A stretch of DNA of 64,000 bases from Edolisoma coerulescens (Eukaryota > Chordata > Aves > Passeriformes > Campephagidae): assembly GCA_013397115.1 (NCBI GenBank), contig VWZW01004118.1, forward strand, positions 21,103 through 85,102, written 5' to 3'. Shown here piece after piece: positions 50,601 to 61,800 of this stretch. Made by a program: the position numbers and the translations under genes. Each line of letters opens with the position of its first letter. Position 1 is the stretch's first letter. The notes under the pieces are model-generated. The model was given only the letters and a program-made list of their open reading frames with translations. It was not told the origin of the DNA and did not search any database.

Positions 50601-52555
50601 TCAGAAGAGCTCTGCCTCAAGCCTCACCCTTTGTTTCCGGGTCCCAGCTGTGAAAAAACCCCAAACATTTGAGGAAATTGATCATTCTGTCCCTTTCTTT
50701 GCAATGGATGGATTTTTCTCAGTGCACCATCTGGAAATGTATTTTGTCCTGCTTTGCTTCATGTCTTCCTCAACCATTTTTTTAAAAATTTGCATTCTTA
50801 TGATACGTACTATTTGTGTGGTGTGTTTTTGTTTTATTTTTAAGGTTCTTGTCCAGCTCAGATCTGGTTTGCTAAAAGAAGTAATAAATACATTAGAGGC
50901 AGCAGTGGAAGTAGGTACTCCTCCCTTTGTGAAAAAAAATGAGTTTTCTGAGCAGGTGGTAAGTATACAGTATGAGAGAATGTTCATGGTACTCGGCTGA
51001 GCTGTGATAATGCTGGTTCACCTACAGAACTTCAGGTGCCTAACTTCACCCCACTGTGGTTGTTTGGGTTCTGATGCATTCCGATGCCAAAGCAGCTGGC
51101 TGGCTTCCTCTGCTGTTGGACAAAACACTTAGCTGTTCGCTTCATTTTTTATTGTGGATCTTGCCTCTAGAAGCTCATATTTCATCTGAATGTAGATGAC
51201 GCTTTCCCTAGTGGCATTAAATAATTTAATCCCTTGACTCCTATGCTACTTTCATTTCATATGAAATGAGAATATGCTTTTTGATAACAGCAATATTGTT
51301 AGGTTGGTAATAGATGAAAGATCTGTGACACTATACAGGGAAATGTGATATGGGAAATCGTATCTTTTGCTGTTTAACTATATTTTACTGTGAAAACTAG
51401 ATTTTAGAGTCTTGATCAATAAGAAGGCTTCCTTCAGGACACATATGTAGCCCCTCTCAGTTTGTCAGCATTGTTGCTGCTTTTCCTGAAGCTTATTTAG
51501 TATATTCATTTTGGATGTGCCTATAGAACAAGACATTTAAGACTGTGTTATTAATTAAATACTTAGTCTTTCACTGCTGCCTATTAAAAAAAATTAATAA
51601 CTGGTATGCAAAATAATAAATACTAGGAGAAGGGGACAGCCAACTTTTCAAAACATAGCCCATTTATATTAACTGCTATGTTGAAAAGAAATTCTTTAAG
51701 CAGCATTTAGTTTTGTAAAGTCATTGCAATAAATGTTGCATGTGTTAGTGTTGTATTTTGACTTTGGGAAATTTTTAGCTGCCAGAAGAATATTAAGCGT
51801 TAATCCTAACAGTCCACTTCCACAAAAGTTTATTGATAAAAATATTTTTTAAGGGATTTACTTAACACTTGAGCTCGTACTCTTATGTATGGCATACAGA
51901 ACTTCTTAGTCTTTTATAGTCTGAATTTTATAGATTTGTACTGTACTGTACATTTACGAAGATACATAATAATAATAATTAGAATTTTGCTGATCTGGAA
52001 AGTGGATTCCAGGAAGCAATTACGTTTCCTGGATTTAAATAGAAAATAATTGTGTTTGTCTGTACTAGGACTGAAAATAGGATTGTACAACTTTGAGGAA
52101 GTTTTAAATCTAATAAACTCTCCCTAATAGATAACCAGTGCATTTCTACCATTTTGTGGTGATGCATAATGTACTCTGCATAAAATCCTCATCATATGAG
52201 TCATTGCCTTAGCCACCTATCTTACACTGTGTACTTTTTTTTTACTGAGTTACTGCTTTTCTTCAGTGTGGTGGTAGAATGAGATCTCCACTTGCTGAAC
52301 TGTAACAATCTGTCATTTTCTCTTCCTTAGCTGGCTGCAGTCAGGGAAAAGATGGAAGAGAGCCCTGACCTTTCTGTCAAATTAGGAAATATTTATACGA
52401 AACTACAAGCTTCAGGACAGATAACCATGTGCACACTGGAGGACATGCTTTTCCAGATTCCTAGTTCAAAGAAGACCACTGCAAAGCTTTTAACTCAGAA
52501 ACAATTGAGTTATCAGGCTGCTAATCCACCTTGGTCAAATCTATTGTTAGAATAG
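41512..52555 (+). CDS. PTCD2: PTCD2 gene, exon 1 and one internal exon not seen, nonsense codon
   Basis: This is pentatricopeptide repeat domain protein 2, a mitochondrial RNA-binding protein. Loss in mice affects ND5-CYTB transcript maturation and complex III (published work, recalled). Recognised blocks are 41512-41604, 43869-43998, 44780-44897, 45501-45592, 48088-48201, 49638-49712, 50845-50958 and 52331-52555. All have canonical splice sites and family matches such as KFGPLFMRLCYELDL, ETYLLAFAICYKL and FSEQVLAAVREKM. Three problems exist. Exon 1 is not visible and probably lies in the N gap. There is a TAA in frame at 43928-43930. An expected exon of about 76 nt between 44897 and 45501 is missing or decayed. 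As assembled, no full-length protein can be made. It could be a recent pseudogene, a null allele, or a good gene with assembly errors. Confidence 0.85.
41605..43868 (+). other. PTCD2: PTCD2 intron 2 (2.3 kb)
   Basis: The intron holds an AT-rich region at 42829-42930 with a 14-bp perfect palindrome at 42834-42847 and a roughly 23-bp imperfect tandem duplication around 42885-42925. The apparent minus-strand frame here follows the repeat and is not a gene. Confidence 0.7.
43869..43998 (+). CDS. PTCD2: PTCD2 exon 3 with in-frame TAA
   Basis: This 130-nt exon lies between TTTTCAG and ACAG|GTATTT. It encodes DQYFKNIKEKLNKNGIILRN, then a TAA stop at 43928-43930, then LKNLLHLCQTSSDVELARKV and IYR. 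Both halves match the family without any gap, so this is a clean substitution and not a frameshift. The human protein has a Glu at this position, so GAA or GAG to TAA is the simplest history. Skipping this exon would also shift the frame. Confidence 0.9.
43999..44779 (+). other. PTCD2: PTCD2 intron 3 (0.8 kb)
   Basis: Nothing was recognised in this intron beyond the splice signals. Confidence 0.75.
44780..44897 (+). CDS. PTCD2: PTCD2 exon 4
   Basis: This 118-nt exon follows CCCATAG and ends CAG|GTAATT in phase 0. It encodes YHEQNGITALHNFKFGPLFM and RLCYELDLERPAVELIKDQ. The FKFGPLFxRLCYELDL core is nearly identical to human, and the exon is fully open. Confidence 0.94.
44898..45500 (+). other. 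PTCD2: PTCD2 exon 4-6 interval lacking a clear exon 5
   Basis: In the family an exon of about 76 nt lies here, coding for a PPR helix (His-Leu-Arg-Gly... to ...Lys-Tyr-Lys). No translation in any frame matches it over its length. A decayed fragment may survive at 45443-45472. An unrelated 49-nt segment at 45177-45225 happens to have usable splice sites and the right phase. Confidence 0.75.
45443..45472 (+). pseudogene. PTCD2: Possible decayed remnant of PTCD2 exon 5
   Basis: After a good acceptor (TTTCTTCTTTTCAG) the sequence TTATGAGAGGTACAGCCTTA resembles the start of the expected exon (His-Leu-Arg-Gly...) with small deletions. A GTAAAT follows at 45473. It is out of frame, and only 28 nt would remain as an intron before the next exon, too short to splice. 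If real, a deletion removed the rest of the exon and most of the next intron. The similarity is short and could be chance. Confidence 0.3.
45501..45592 (+). CDS. PTCD2: PTCD2 exon 6
   Basis: This 92-nt exon follows TTTTGATAG and ends CTG|GTAAGT. In the family frame it encodes (S)ALEVLVEMKKQGIPFNKET and YLLAFAICYKL. It takes two bases to complete a Ser codon, so the preceding exon must end one base into a codon. Exon 4 ends in phase 0, so a direct exon 4-6 join meets a stop after six codons. Confidence 0.93.
45593..48087 (+). other. PTCD2: PTCD2 intron 6 (2.5 kb)
   Basis: The intron is AT-rich and no repeat or further exon was recognised. Confidence 0.7.
48088..48201 (+). CDS. PTCD2: PTCD2 exon 7
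   Basis: This 114-nt, phase 0 exon follows TTTCTATGCAG and ends CAG|GTGCAA. It encodes GNLESSKISARLLEEAQLKG and DTLPLRAYCFAMAAALKQ. The human counterpart is the NSPESFKICTTLREEALLKG segment, and the exon is intact. Confidence 0.92.
48202..49637 (+). other. PTCD2: PTCD2 intron 7 (1.4 kb)
   Basis: No recognised element. Short minus-strand open frames have no support. Confidence 0.7.
49638..49712 (+). CDS. PTCD2: PTCD2 exon 8
   Basis: This 75-nt, phase 0 exon follows CTCCCCAG and ends AAA|GTAAGT. It encodes NDVVQAKFYCSQIMRTENKL and YNNLK, aligning with human NEMAKAVSIFSQIMNPESIA. It is intact and short enough to be missed by ORF-length screens. Confidence 0.9.
49713..50844 (+). other. PTCD2: PTCD2 intron 8 (1.1 kb)
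   Basis: About a third of this intron is the solo LTR at 49818-50208. The remaining sequence to exon 9 has no recognised element. Confidence 0.75.
49818..50208 (+). mobile_element. Solo retroviral LTR in PTCD2 intron 8
   Basis: This GC-rich block in AT-rich intron sequence has the order expected of an LTR. It has inverted CCAAT boxes (ATTGG at 49939-49943 and about 50031), a TATA box (TATATAAA, 50061-50068) and a poly(A) signal (AATAAA, 50126-50131), followed by a U5-like stretch with CTGTCTCTTTGCTGTCA. It is flanked by GGCATG at 49812-49817 and 50209-50214, a possible 6-bp target-site duplication. No gag, pol or env remnant lies beside it, so it appears to be a solo LTR. The left end TGTTGG fits, but the right end does not finish in CA, so borders are approximate. 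Confidence 0.65.
50845..50958 (+). CDS. PTCD2: PTCD2 exon 9
   Basis: This 114-nt, phase 0 exon follows TTTTATTTTTAAG and ends GTG|GTAAGT. It encodes VLVQLRSGLLKEVINTLEAA and VEVGTPPFVKKNEFSEQV, matching human FVKRHVFSEEV at its end. The longer open frame around it is a fortuitous extension into the introns. Confidence 0.92.
50959..52330 (+). other. PTCD2: PTCD2 intron 9 (1.4 kb)
   Basis: AT-rich sequence with a short AAT-repeat run at about 51967-51979. Nothing else was recognised. Confidence 0.7.
52331..52555 (+). CDS. PTCD2: PTCD2 last coding exon and stop
   Basis: This exon follows TTCTCTTCCTTAG and holds 74 codons plus TAG at 52553-52555. It starts LAAVREKMEESPDLSVKLGN, continues IYTKLQASGQITMCTLEDML, and ends SNLLLE. 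The human protein ends similarly (SLLAE). An in-frame Met at 52352 is internal and not a start. Confidence 0.94.
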   Translation: MAAVREKMEESPDLSVKLGNIYTKLQASGQITMCTLEDMLFQIPSSKKTTAKLLTQKQLSYQAANPPWSNLLLE

Positions 52556-52880
52556 TTCAGTATTTGATGCCAAACTGAACTGCTGGTAGCATCTCTTATA
52601 ATCCAGGTTCAAATAAGATGTCTTTTCCCCTTTTCCACAGTGAGCAATTTTAAGTTATTTGTATAAAATTTCATTTTAAATACCAATCACGTAGCTTCCG
52701 TGTTTCAGTTTTGATGCCAAAACCAGGCTGTGACAGTGGGTATTTGTGCGTTGTTCAGAAATGGGAGTGATAGAAAGGTTTTACTTTTTCTTTAGGCTCT
52801 TGTATCAGGATTTTCTTGTGCTAAATGCTCTGGAGGTGAATGGATGGAAGTGAATAAAGTGGTATGAGTGTCTGACCTGA
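52556..52880 (+). terminator. PTCD2: PTCD2 3' UTR and poly(A) signal
   Basis: An AATAAA hexamer lies at 52853-52858, about 300 bases after the stop, followed by a GT-rich stretch (TATGAGTGTCTG, TTCTGTGGTTC). Cleavage is expected near 52,870-52,880. No earlier AATAAA was noticed. Confidence 0.75.
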
Positions 52881-55800
52881 CTTCTGTGGTTCATGAGATG
52901 AAAATTTGGTCTTCATCAGATGCAATGTTCTGACTGAAAGGATAGAGGCAGGCAAGAATCCAGATAAAAGAGTATGGAAGTGCTTGAACTGTTAGTTCAA
53001 AGTCTGTAGACCTCAAGAGAATCAGGGGGAAGCAAGCATCTTGTGTTCACTTTAATATCTTTTTCTTCCAAAGAAATATGTAGTGGGTTTTTTCGTATCA
53101 ACTGGGATCATAGAAATGCTGTGGGAATTAGCATTATAACCAAGTGGTTGCTTTGTCATTTGAACGAGATTCCTGATCAAAAGTCAGTCTCAGAGTGACT
53201 GACTTCACAAATTGCTTCCTTCTAATTTTCTGATACTAAGGTTCCTAGGATAAGCAAATCTTGATGCAAATTTGCAACTAAGTCGTAAAAAGTTTCTTAG
53301 AGCAAGTATGATCACATTTTTAGCTATAATTACATCATCTGCATAGTTTACCCTATTTTTTGATTGAAAAAAAATACAGAGAAGCTTCATTTTGTCCCAG
53401 CTTTAGTGACTCTAGATCAAATGTGCTTGATTCTGGTAATAAAAAGCTGTTTGTATCTGTGAGTCCTGTGTACCTAGGAATCTGAACTCACTCACCATCC
53501 AGAATAGAAGGAATTGGAAACAGATATACCTTAACTAGCATTCATGTGCCTTTGGTGCCTTTGCATGTGAAATGAAGAGCGTGTTGATAAGAGAACTTGG
53601 TGGTCTTTTGAACACAAGACTAGGTGGAACTCAGCTTGGTACTCTCCAAGTTGGGCTGCATTATCTCTCCTCTGCTTTCTGTTTCTTTTATTTTGTCTCT
53701 GCCCCATTCAAGCAAATATCAGGACTCAGAGTGTTTTTATGTGAATAAATCTCTGCATTTGTATCATTGAAGCCAGTGGGACACTGAAGAAACAAGAACC
53801 CATCCGTGGGGAAGCACAGCTTCAAAATAAATGTGATTACAGCCAGTGGGATGTTTCCTTCTGTAGCTCTAAGTCTGTAATGTATTTCTGTCACAATGTG
53901 TCCTGTTAATATTTAACAGCACAAACACTGTTGCAAAGTAGATGGAATTTCATGCAAGTGTAAGTGAAGAATAATTTGAAGTGTGTATCACACTTCTGTG
54001 CATCGTGTGTAGCCTTTTTATGATTGGTGGCATAGACTAAAGTACTACATACATTAATCTGAGAACACAGCTATTACTTTTTCTGTAATATTGTGTAGTA
54101 TGTAATTCCACATATAATTTCCCCCTAGTTGAAAATTCTTTCAATAGTATGTGGACCCTTGAGAAGTTCCCAATCTTTTCTCCACAAATAAATTTGACAT
54201 GAGATTTGTAAAGGCTGTTTGCAGGGTGACAAGGATTAGTGGCAAAAAATTTAAAGGAATTCAGTTTACTCTGTTTGTATGGACAGGAGAACTGTCTGAT
54301 GTCATCTGGTACAATCAGGACAACTGGTGTTAAAAGTGTATAAATGCCACTTCTAAAGGCCATCAAAGACAGTTCGAATGATTTAGCCTTACATAGCAAA
54401 TACTTAAGGTCAGTTCTGTTTAATTTCCTTACTTGGCACTTTAAAACTTGTATTAATTGCAAGAAGCTATTGCAAACTTAAGACTGTGCATGTTTGCTTG
54501 TTCATTCTAATCAGAATTGTTTAGGTTCCTAGCTAAGGCTGTATCCTACCTGCGACTGAAGTAGTCATAACTTATATTAAAATTGTCAGTATACCTGATG
54601 TTTTCCATTCTTTGCTCTCTTGACTCCTTGTTTTCTTGAGGTTTGCTTAGTCAAGATAACAATACTAAGTTGATTTTTTTTTAAAGAAATGAACATCTTT
54701 GTCTTGAAAAAGAAAGGAGATGCACTTAAATAACTAACAGTACTTCAGTAGAAGAGGAAAGCAGGGACTCAAGATTAAAGGAGAGGTTCAAAGAAACACA
54801 CAAAATTCAGGCAATTAGAATTAGAATGTTGGATGTTGGTCTAGAAGTGTTGTAGAAGACTGGTAACATTTACCCTTAGGAAAAAAATCTGGGAGAAATA
54901 AGCAAGTTCTAGTACTTAAGCGGCTGATTTCCAATGAAGTCTAATTTGTGTCATAAAAGTCCTAGAGGCTATTATTTGGGTAATCTTGGACTTGGGTGAT
55001 TTTTTATGGATTCGTCTTTTGGTGCATCAAGCTTCTAAGCACACTGGCTTGTGTGTTGAAGAGTCTTCAATCTTGTGCTTAGTTGAGTGTACTTAGGTGG
55101 TATTGACTCCTGGTATCCCAGAACTCAAGATCAGGAACCCAAACTTAGGGGTTTTGCTGGATTAGAGTGGCTGGAATGTTAAGGGCTGAGTTACAAGACA
55201 GCTGTCATGGAGACAGCCTCAGAGAATAGGATGTGCACTGTTACTGCAGCTGATACTAAGTTTTTATCAATGGTGAACCTTGAACTTACAGAGAAGTCAA
55301 CATTCTTAAAATCAATTACATTTTTTTTAACAACCTGAAAAAAAAAAAACAAGGCATTTACATTTCAAAGTGAATCTCTGCATTTTTTTTTTTCTCTAGG
55401 TTTCACAGCAAGAGATTGTGTAGGAAGTGCTGCTTAAAATGTTATGTGAAGTAAGTAGCTCAGATGAGTATCCGAGGGCTCTTTGGGGTATTCTTGTGTG
55501 GAAAAGAATTGCTCTTTATCATATTCAAATGTTCTTCCTCCAGTAAAACGAAACATGGGTTTTGTGCGTGTCCTTGCACTGCAGCAGCTTTTTGGAACAG
55601 TGGTCCAGGAGACAGCAGGTGGCGTTTCTTGACCATACACTCCTGCCAGCGTTATTTCCAGGGATGGCCTGCAGTGACACTTATGTAAGGGTAGGGCAGA
55701 ATGAATGGTTTGCCCTGTGTTTAATGTGTGCCATCTTAAAATGGAAAACCAAGGCAGCAATAGTAAGCTGCCTTGTGTTGTTGGTAATGGTTGGCAATGA

Positions 55801-58800
55801 CTGCAAACCTAGAGATTTACAGCATTGACTTTGAAACTTACAGCATTTATTGAAACAACTCATCTTTGTCAATGATCACAGTACAGTGTTTACAGTATTC
55901 TGTGGAAATCCTAATCAATGAACTAGATTACAGGCTGTTGATGTTGCTTGTTGTCCACCAATGACAATTATAAATGCTTACATTGCAATACCTTTGGAGA
56001 ATGTTGGACCCCTTTTCTGCCTTGAATTTTAAAAGCATTCATTCTTATGTTCAGAGAGGGTCTGGATTATGTGCAGTCTTCAAAGGACTGACATTCCTCT
56101 GCCGTAGATGCTTCTGCTTTTCTCCATGAGTTAATACTTTGTTGTTTTTCATATTTCTTTCCACAAACATCTTGAGTCTTGGTTAGGAAGGTGCACATTT
56201 TTTGTGCTTCTCCCAAGTTAATTCTCTCCTTCAACACAATAAAAATGAATGTGAAAGGCTTAGTCGTTGCAGGAGAGCTCAGGAATGCTTCCAGGCCTTA
56301 AGAAGAGCTTTCACATATTTAATGTACCTTCTAAACAAGTTTAAATAACATGAAACAAAGATTTGTTAGAAGTTTGCAGCAGAGTAGAAAGGAGGGACAC
56401 CTACCAGGCATAGGTCTAAAGATAATCAATTTTGTTTCAGGCTATTTTTCAGGGTTGCTTCAGGTTTGCATCCTTCTAAAAATTTTTTATTGCTAAATAA
56501 GATACTTATTTTTTTTTAAACTACATGTGTTGTGGCTGCTTGCATGCCCTTCTACTGTCACATTCTCCTTAGAATAAGTTTTTGAAAGAAGATGTCATTC
56601 ACCACCTTCATCTTCTGTTTCTTTTAACCTGCTGCTTACAAACAGCATTTTGAACTCGATGAATGTCTGATTGCCTGCTCACAGACTACTTTTTGAGTCA
56701 TTTCATTTTCATCTGAAGGATAAATTTAAGCAGCAAGATGAACTAGGAAGACTTAAAACTGCTGCTGGTACTACTGGTACTGGGCCCATGTTTTGTAATG
56801 TGAAATATAGTGCTATTTTCTTACCTATGTTTGCTTGTGCTTTTGAAGTTGGCTGTAGGCCTTCAGGGGTTTTTGTTGTGTCTTTCCTCTATGCAGTTGT
56901 CTGTATCTCCTAGTAATTCCAGCAGCACATGCAGTAAAAACTGACATAGTCTGACTTCAACTCCGTAAACAGAGGTGCTGGTTTTTTCCAAGTACAGATG
57001 CTCTAACTACAAACCCTTGTGTATACCATCAGGTAAGGCCAGCTTCTAAGTCCTTGTGTCAAGCAGCAACTCAAAATAAATGCAGGAGCACTGATACTAG
57101 AGGGAAGCTGAGTTAGGGACCATGTGTGCCAATCAGAGGTATGGGTTCAAAGTCAGCTGAGCCTGAACCTTGTGTCTGTATGAAGGGTAAAAGCCATCTG
57201 TTAGTTACAGGAGACTCCTTCCAAGGAGATGTAGGCAGTACTCCAGCAACCAGTCTGGAAGATGTGGAGGTGCTGCCCAGGCTTGTTTATCCTTTGGATT
57301 TTTACCCTTTGCTGATACTCCGCGTGGACACCTGTAATGCTGCTGGGAGCAACCTGGAGTGCATTGAGGATGGCTACACCTGGGAGGAGGGTAAAGGGCA
57401 AGTGGGACAGATGACGTCTGTCAGATCCTGACCAGGAGAGAGGGAAAGGTCTAAGTGGACTAAGTGTGACAGAGTGTCACAGCTTGACTGCATGGCTGGT
57501 CTCACAGACAAGCCTTTGGCTTCTGTGACCACAATCTTAACGAGAACCAGTGGTTGGGTTGGGGTTTGCTTGACAAAGGGGGTGTTTGCAAACAAGCTTC
57601 CTAACCTAGTGAGGAGGGCCTTACGTGAGGTATGCCAGGAAGGGTTATCACAACCTGGAGAGAACTGAGGGCACAAGAGAGAAAGTGCAGCTGAATGTGG
57701 CAAACGGCAAGGCTCTCACACTTCCCTGTAAAAGCAGTGCAACTTGGGACCCATCTCAAATGCTTGTACACACATCCGTGAGCATAAGGTATAAGTAGAA
57801 TTGTGTATACACAACTGCAGACCTAAGACCTTGCTAGGATTGTGATGATGTGGTAGGATAGCTCTCATAAATATCGTGCTGCAGTGCAGGGATGCAGAAA
57901 AGACAGAGTGGGTAAGGATGGCAGCGAAGAGAGATTAAGCTCTGTATAGAACAGGTGCATGGATTTTGCCTTGGGAGAGGTGATGAGTGATGTGGCTCTG
58001 TGCAAGCCCTGCCCAGCAGCAGCAAAAACATCTCTGTAATATCAACCCTGTGTTCAGCACAAATCCAAAACACAGCCCCATACCAGACACTGAGATGAGA
58101 ACTAATTCTACCTCAGCCCAAACCAGCACACCAAATAACAACTCCCTTTCAATTATTCCATCTGTAAGTACTTAAAAGTGCTCTAACACTTCTTTCAGCT
58201 TTATGACAGTAATGAACCTTGCTCTGGATGGCAAAATTTTAATGATGGGTTTTTTTGTTGCTGACTTAACTGTTAGAAAGAGTGGTCCTGCACTCCTTTC
58301 AGCCACCACGTGCTGCAGAACTGGAGACAGAGAGTCCAGCATAACGTGTTGGAACAGGAAAGAGAATCAGTTCACAAATTCACTTTACATAATTTAAAAA
58401 GTCCTAAGTGCATGCTTAAACATGAGCAAAATAGTTTGGGAAACTTCTCATCCTCCTTCTCTATAATACCATCACTTGGGGAGGGGTAAAGGGAAGGGAG
58501 GAATAAAAAGGAGAAATAAAAGGCAGAGACATTGTTGAGAACTTCTTCTTTATGTTTGAAGCTTTATCAGTTCTCACATCAGAATGACAGAAAAAGAGAA
58601 CTGTGATGGAGAAAGGATGATACATCTACAGAATTGCCATAGTGGTTAAGTACTTTCAGGGGAAATTCAGACCACGAAATGTGCTCTGCTGCACTTTTAC
58701 TACCCTTTGGAAGGATTTAAGATTTGTAAGAATTGGCAAATAAAAGCTTTGAAAAATTTCTCACAAAGTGCTAAGAAAAGTGTATGCTTGAATTTAGGAA

Positions 58801-61800
58801 AGAACCTGCAGTGTCTGTTACCCTAATGCAGCTCTTTATGGACATTCAGACATGAAAACCTCAGCATGTCGAATTTCAGGCCTGAGAGTTTACACCACGT
58901 GCACCTTTGCATGGCCTCAACTGGTCAGACTTCAAGGCATTTCTCCCTTGAGTTGTCATGTATCTTTATCTTCTCTGCATTTCCAGACAGAGCAGTTTCC
59001 TACCTTGAAGAATGTGGTGGGAAACGTGTGGTGCCTTGTAATATTTACATTACCAAAGACAGTTTTAGATTTTTCTTTTTTTTACATGTATTTGTAACAA
59101 TCTTAGTGACACCTGTATTTTGGGTTGATTTTTTTTATTTCTTACAAACTAAGCACCTAACTGTAGAGTACTTACAATGGAAGAGATTTCTGGAGCTCAT
59201 CTTCTCATCATCAGAGAAAGGAAATAAAAATCCTTGCCTGTGCAATTGTAGCCATGTGGGGGTAGCTAGCTTTTCTACCAGTGAAATCAACCTTGTTCTT
59301 TCACCTTTTATTCCTCCTAAGAAACATGTCTTTTCAGTTAACTCTCTTGCGTCACATATGGTTACAGGTAGCTCCTGTTCCTGCCTACTCCTAAAATGAC
59401 TCTGAGTGTTTTAAGTATGAGCTGAGAACCACTCCAAATTAGCGCTTGCAGTAGTAACTAGCTTGTATTGTTTTCTCCTTAAGTTGGAGTGCCTAAAAGC
59501 ACTGCGATCTCCAGAGAGTGGAGCGAAGAGCTGTTCTTCCACTGACAGGTGATTTTAAGTTACTCACCACTACTCCATTCTATTCTGCCCACAGACTCTT
59601 TGTTACCTGCTGGGTAAATATAATCAGTCACCTTCTGCTACAGGTGAATCTCTACAATAAATATACGGCACAATTTGAAGTCCCATATAGTTCATTAATG
59701 TTCTTTTTATATTTACACTATTCTTTTAAATATCTTTTGCTTAGGGTCAGAGTATATGTGCAAGTTCCTAAACCAAGCCAGTACTTTCCGTGCCAGTTAT
59801 CTAATGGAGTACTTACATAGTTAGCCATTTTTTTTTCCTTTAAATCTTAGGGGTTGGAGTGTTTGTGATGTTTTTTCCAAGGATATTTGTCTAATGAGGC
59901 TTTTCCAGATCCTGATGACATATCTAGAAATGTCCAGATCAAGAAAAGACTTTTCACACCACCAAAATAGCGGCCATAAGAAGCAATATCCCAGTATGGC
60001 TCTGATTATTCCTGTGTGAGAGTATGTTGTGTCTAAGGCTTATAAGTAATATCGGACTTGCTGCGCTGTCTCTTCTCCTTTGCTCAGGTTTGGATGCCCA
60101 AACAACAAGCTGCTTTCTTTCCACATCTGAGCAGTCAGATGTTTGCTCCAGTCCCAAGGTGACATGTCAGTGTGTTTCTTTTCTCTTGTGCTCACATAAG
60201 AAGCCAGGTATGATTTTTTTCCTCCATTGTGTTGTGCTTGGTCCTATTCCTTCCCTATAATTTAGCAAGAGATCTAAAACTGTGTTCAATTTTCCAATTA
60301 TCATGCATGTTGTTATAACATTTTTTTTGCCTAAATGTTTACATGCTGAAAATCTTCCTGTTAGCTGCAGGGAGTAATTTACACATGTGGGTTTTGTCTT
60401 TCAAATATTCAAGGTAATTTATATAAATAATGACTCAGGCCATTAGTGTATGTTTTGAGCAAGACTGCTCCTGTAATTAGTCTAGACATTCATGCAGACA
60501 GCCTGGGAGCTGCAAGTTAGAGCCATACTGTGCTGTTCCTCTGTTTGGTTTCTTAGTATTTCTGTTCTTAAGCTTGCACACTCAGAAAGGAGACCCATGA
60601 AAACAGGGTGTTGGGGAAGAGGAAAGAAGACCTGCTTCTCCATGGCAGAAGAAAAGTACATCACTGTGTGTTTGCTTCATCAGAGCTGATTTCCCATCCT
60701 GGCTGCAGTCACGATTCCTGGTGTGAATCAGGGCAAATAAAAGAAAGGAGGAAGGGTAGTAACAAATCATCTGGTTCACATTTATGCCAAGAATGTTTCC
60801 CATTTCTTTCAACACCCATGATACCTATTAAATAGCCCAGTATGCTTCCAATAAATGTACACATTTAAAAGGAAAAGCATTGAAAATTATTGTAATGCTG
60901 AATAATTCAATCAGATCTACTATGCAATACCTTAGACAAATTCCGGTGAATAGCGTGGGAGACCACCATCTCTCTCTGATTCTGAGTGCAAGTAGAGGTA
61001 TGTACTCAATATGCTGCTGTGACCATCACCAAAAACTCTTGTGAGAACTGAAATCTGTTCCTTAGAAACACCTGAGATAATTTAGCCATCCTGATTCCTC
61101 AGCTTCCAGCTAGAAACACCAAGGGTCTAAGAAGTAACATTCATGTGATGGGGTTATTCCATGTGTGTTATGGACAAATGTACTTAGAGCAAAAATGTTG
61201 ATATTTGCCTCAGTTTTAAAGAGACTGTCTCTGAAAATTTAGGGACGGAATTTCAGATACTGTTTCATGTGGGTTTTCTATGCTGTCTGGCAGCTCAGAA
61301 AATTGAACAATGTAAGGTGTCCCAGAAATGAGGCACCTCAGACTGGGTGCCTTCTGTAAAAGTGTTGTGGGCAGTTTTGGCTGGCAGCTATATGGTATCT
61401 TGGTGACATCCTGCTGTGAAATTAATTAATAGCTCTTGTCAGTCAAGTCACAGTCAAGTCATTGTAAGTGTTCTTAACCAGGGTGGTTTATTTCACAAGC
61501 CCTTCCTTGTGCCAGAAATAGATGTGTAGAAAGATGATGGAAAGTGATGTGATCTTGTATTTTTCCTACATGCTTTGTAAATCCAAAGATTCTGAAATCT
61601 TGACAATTAATCTGAAAACTTCCATAAAACATACCTTATCTTGAAATAGAACTGATTTTGTATTACAGTATCTCAGATGACTTCATTCAGGTACATGAAG
61701 CTCCTGGACTTCTGTAGAAATCAAGAAAATATAGAAGTCACACCCATTGGTGTAAGTTGCTGTGTGCCACTTTGCTTCATGTCAGCCCTGATTACTTCTG

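Noticed and set aside
50542..51000. 152-codon plus-strand frame
   Set aside because: Only the part 50845-50958 is coding (PTCD2 exon 9). The rest runs through flanking introns and ignores strong splice sites.
54037..54462. 141-codon minus-strand frame checked as a possible ZNF366 or other neighbour exon
   Set aside because: No zinc-finger Cys/His spacing and no similarity to any family I know. Composition is ordinary.
58866..59399. 177-codon plus-strand open frame
   Set aside because: Longest frame in the intergenic region but Phe/Ser/Leu-rich with no domain, no splice context and AT-driven composition. Chance frames of this size are expected in 64 kb read in six frames.
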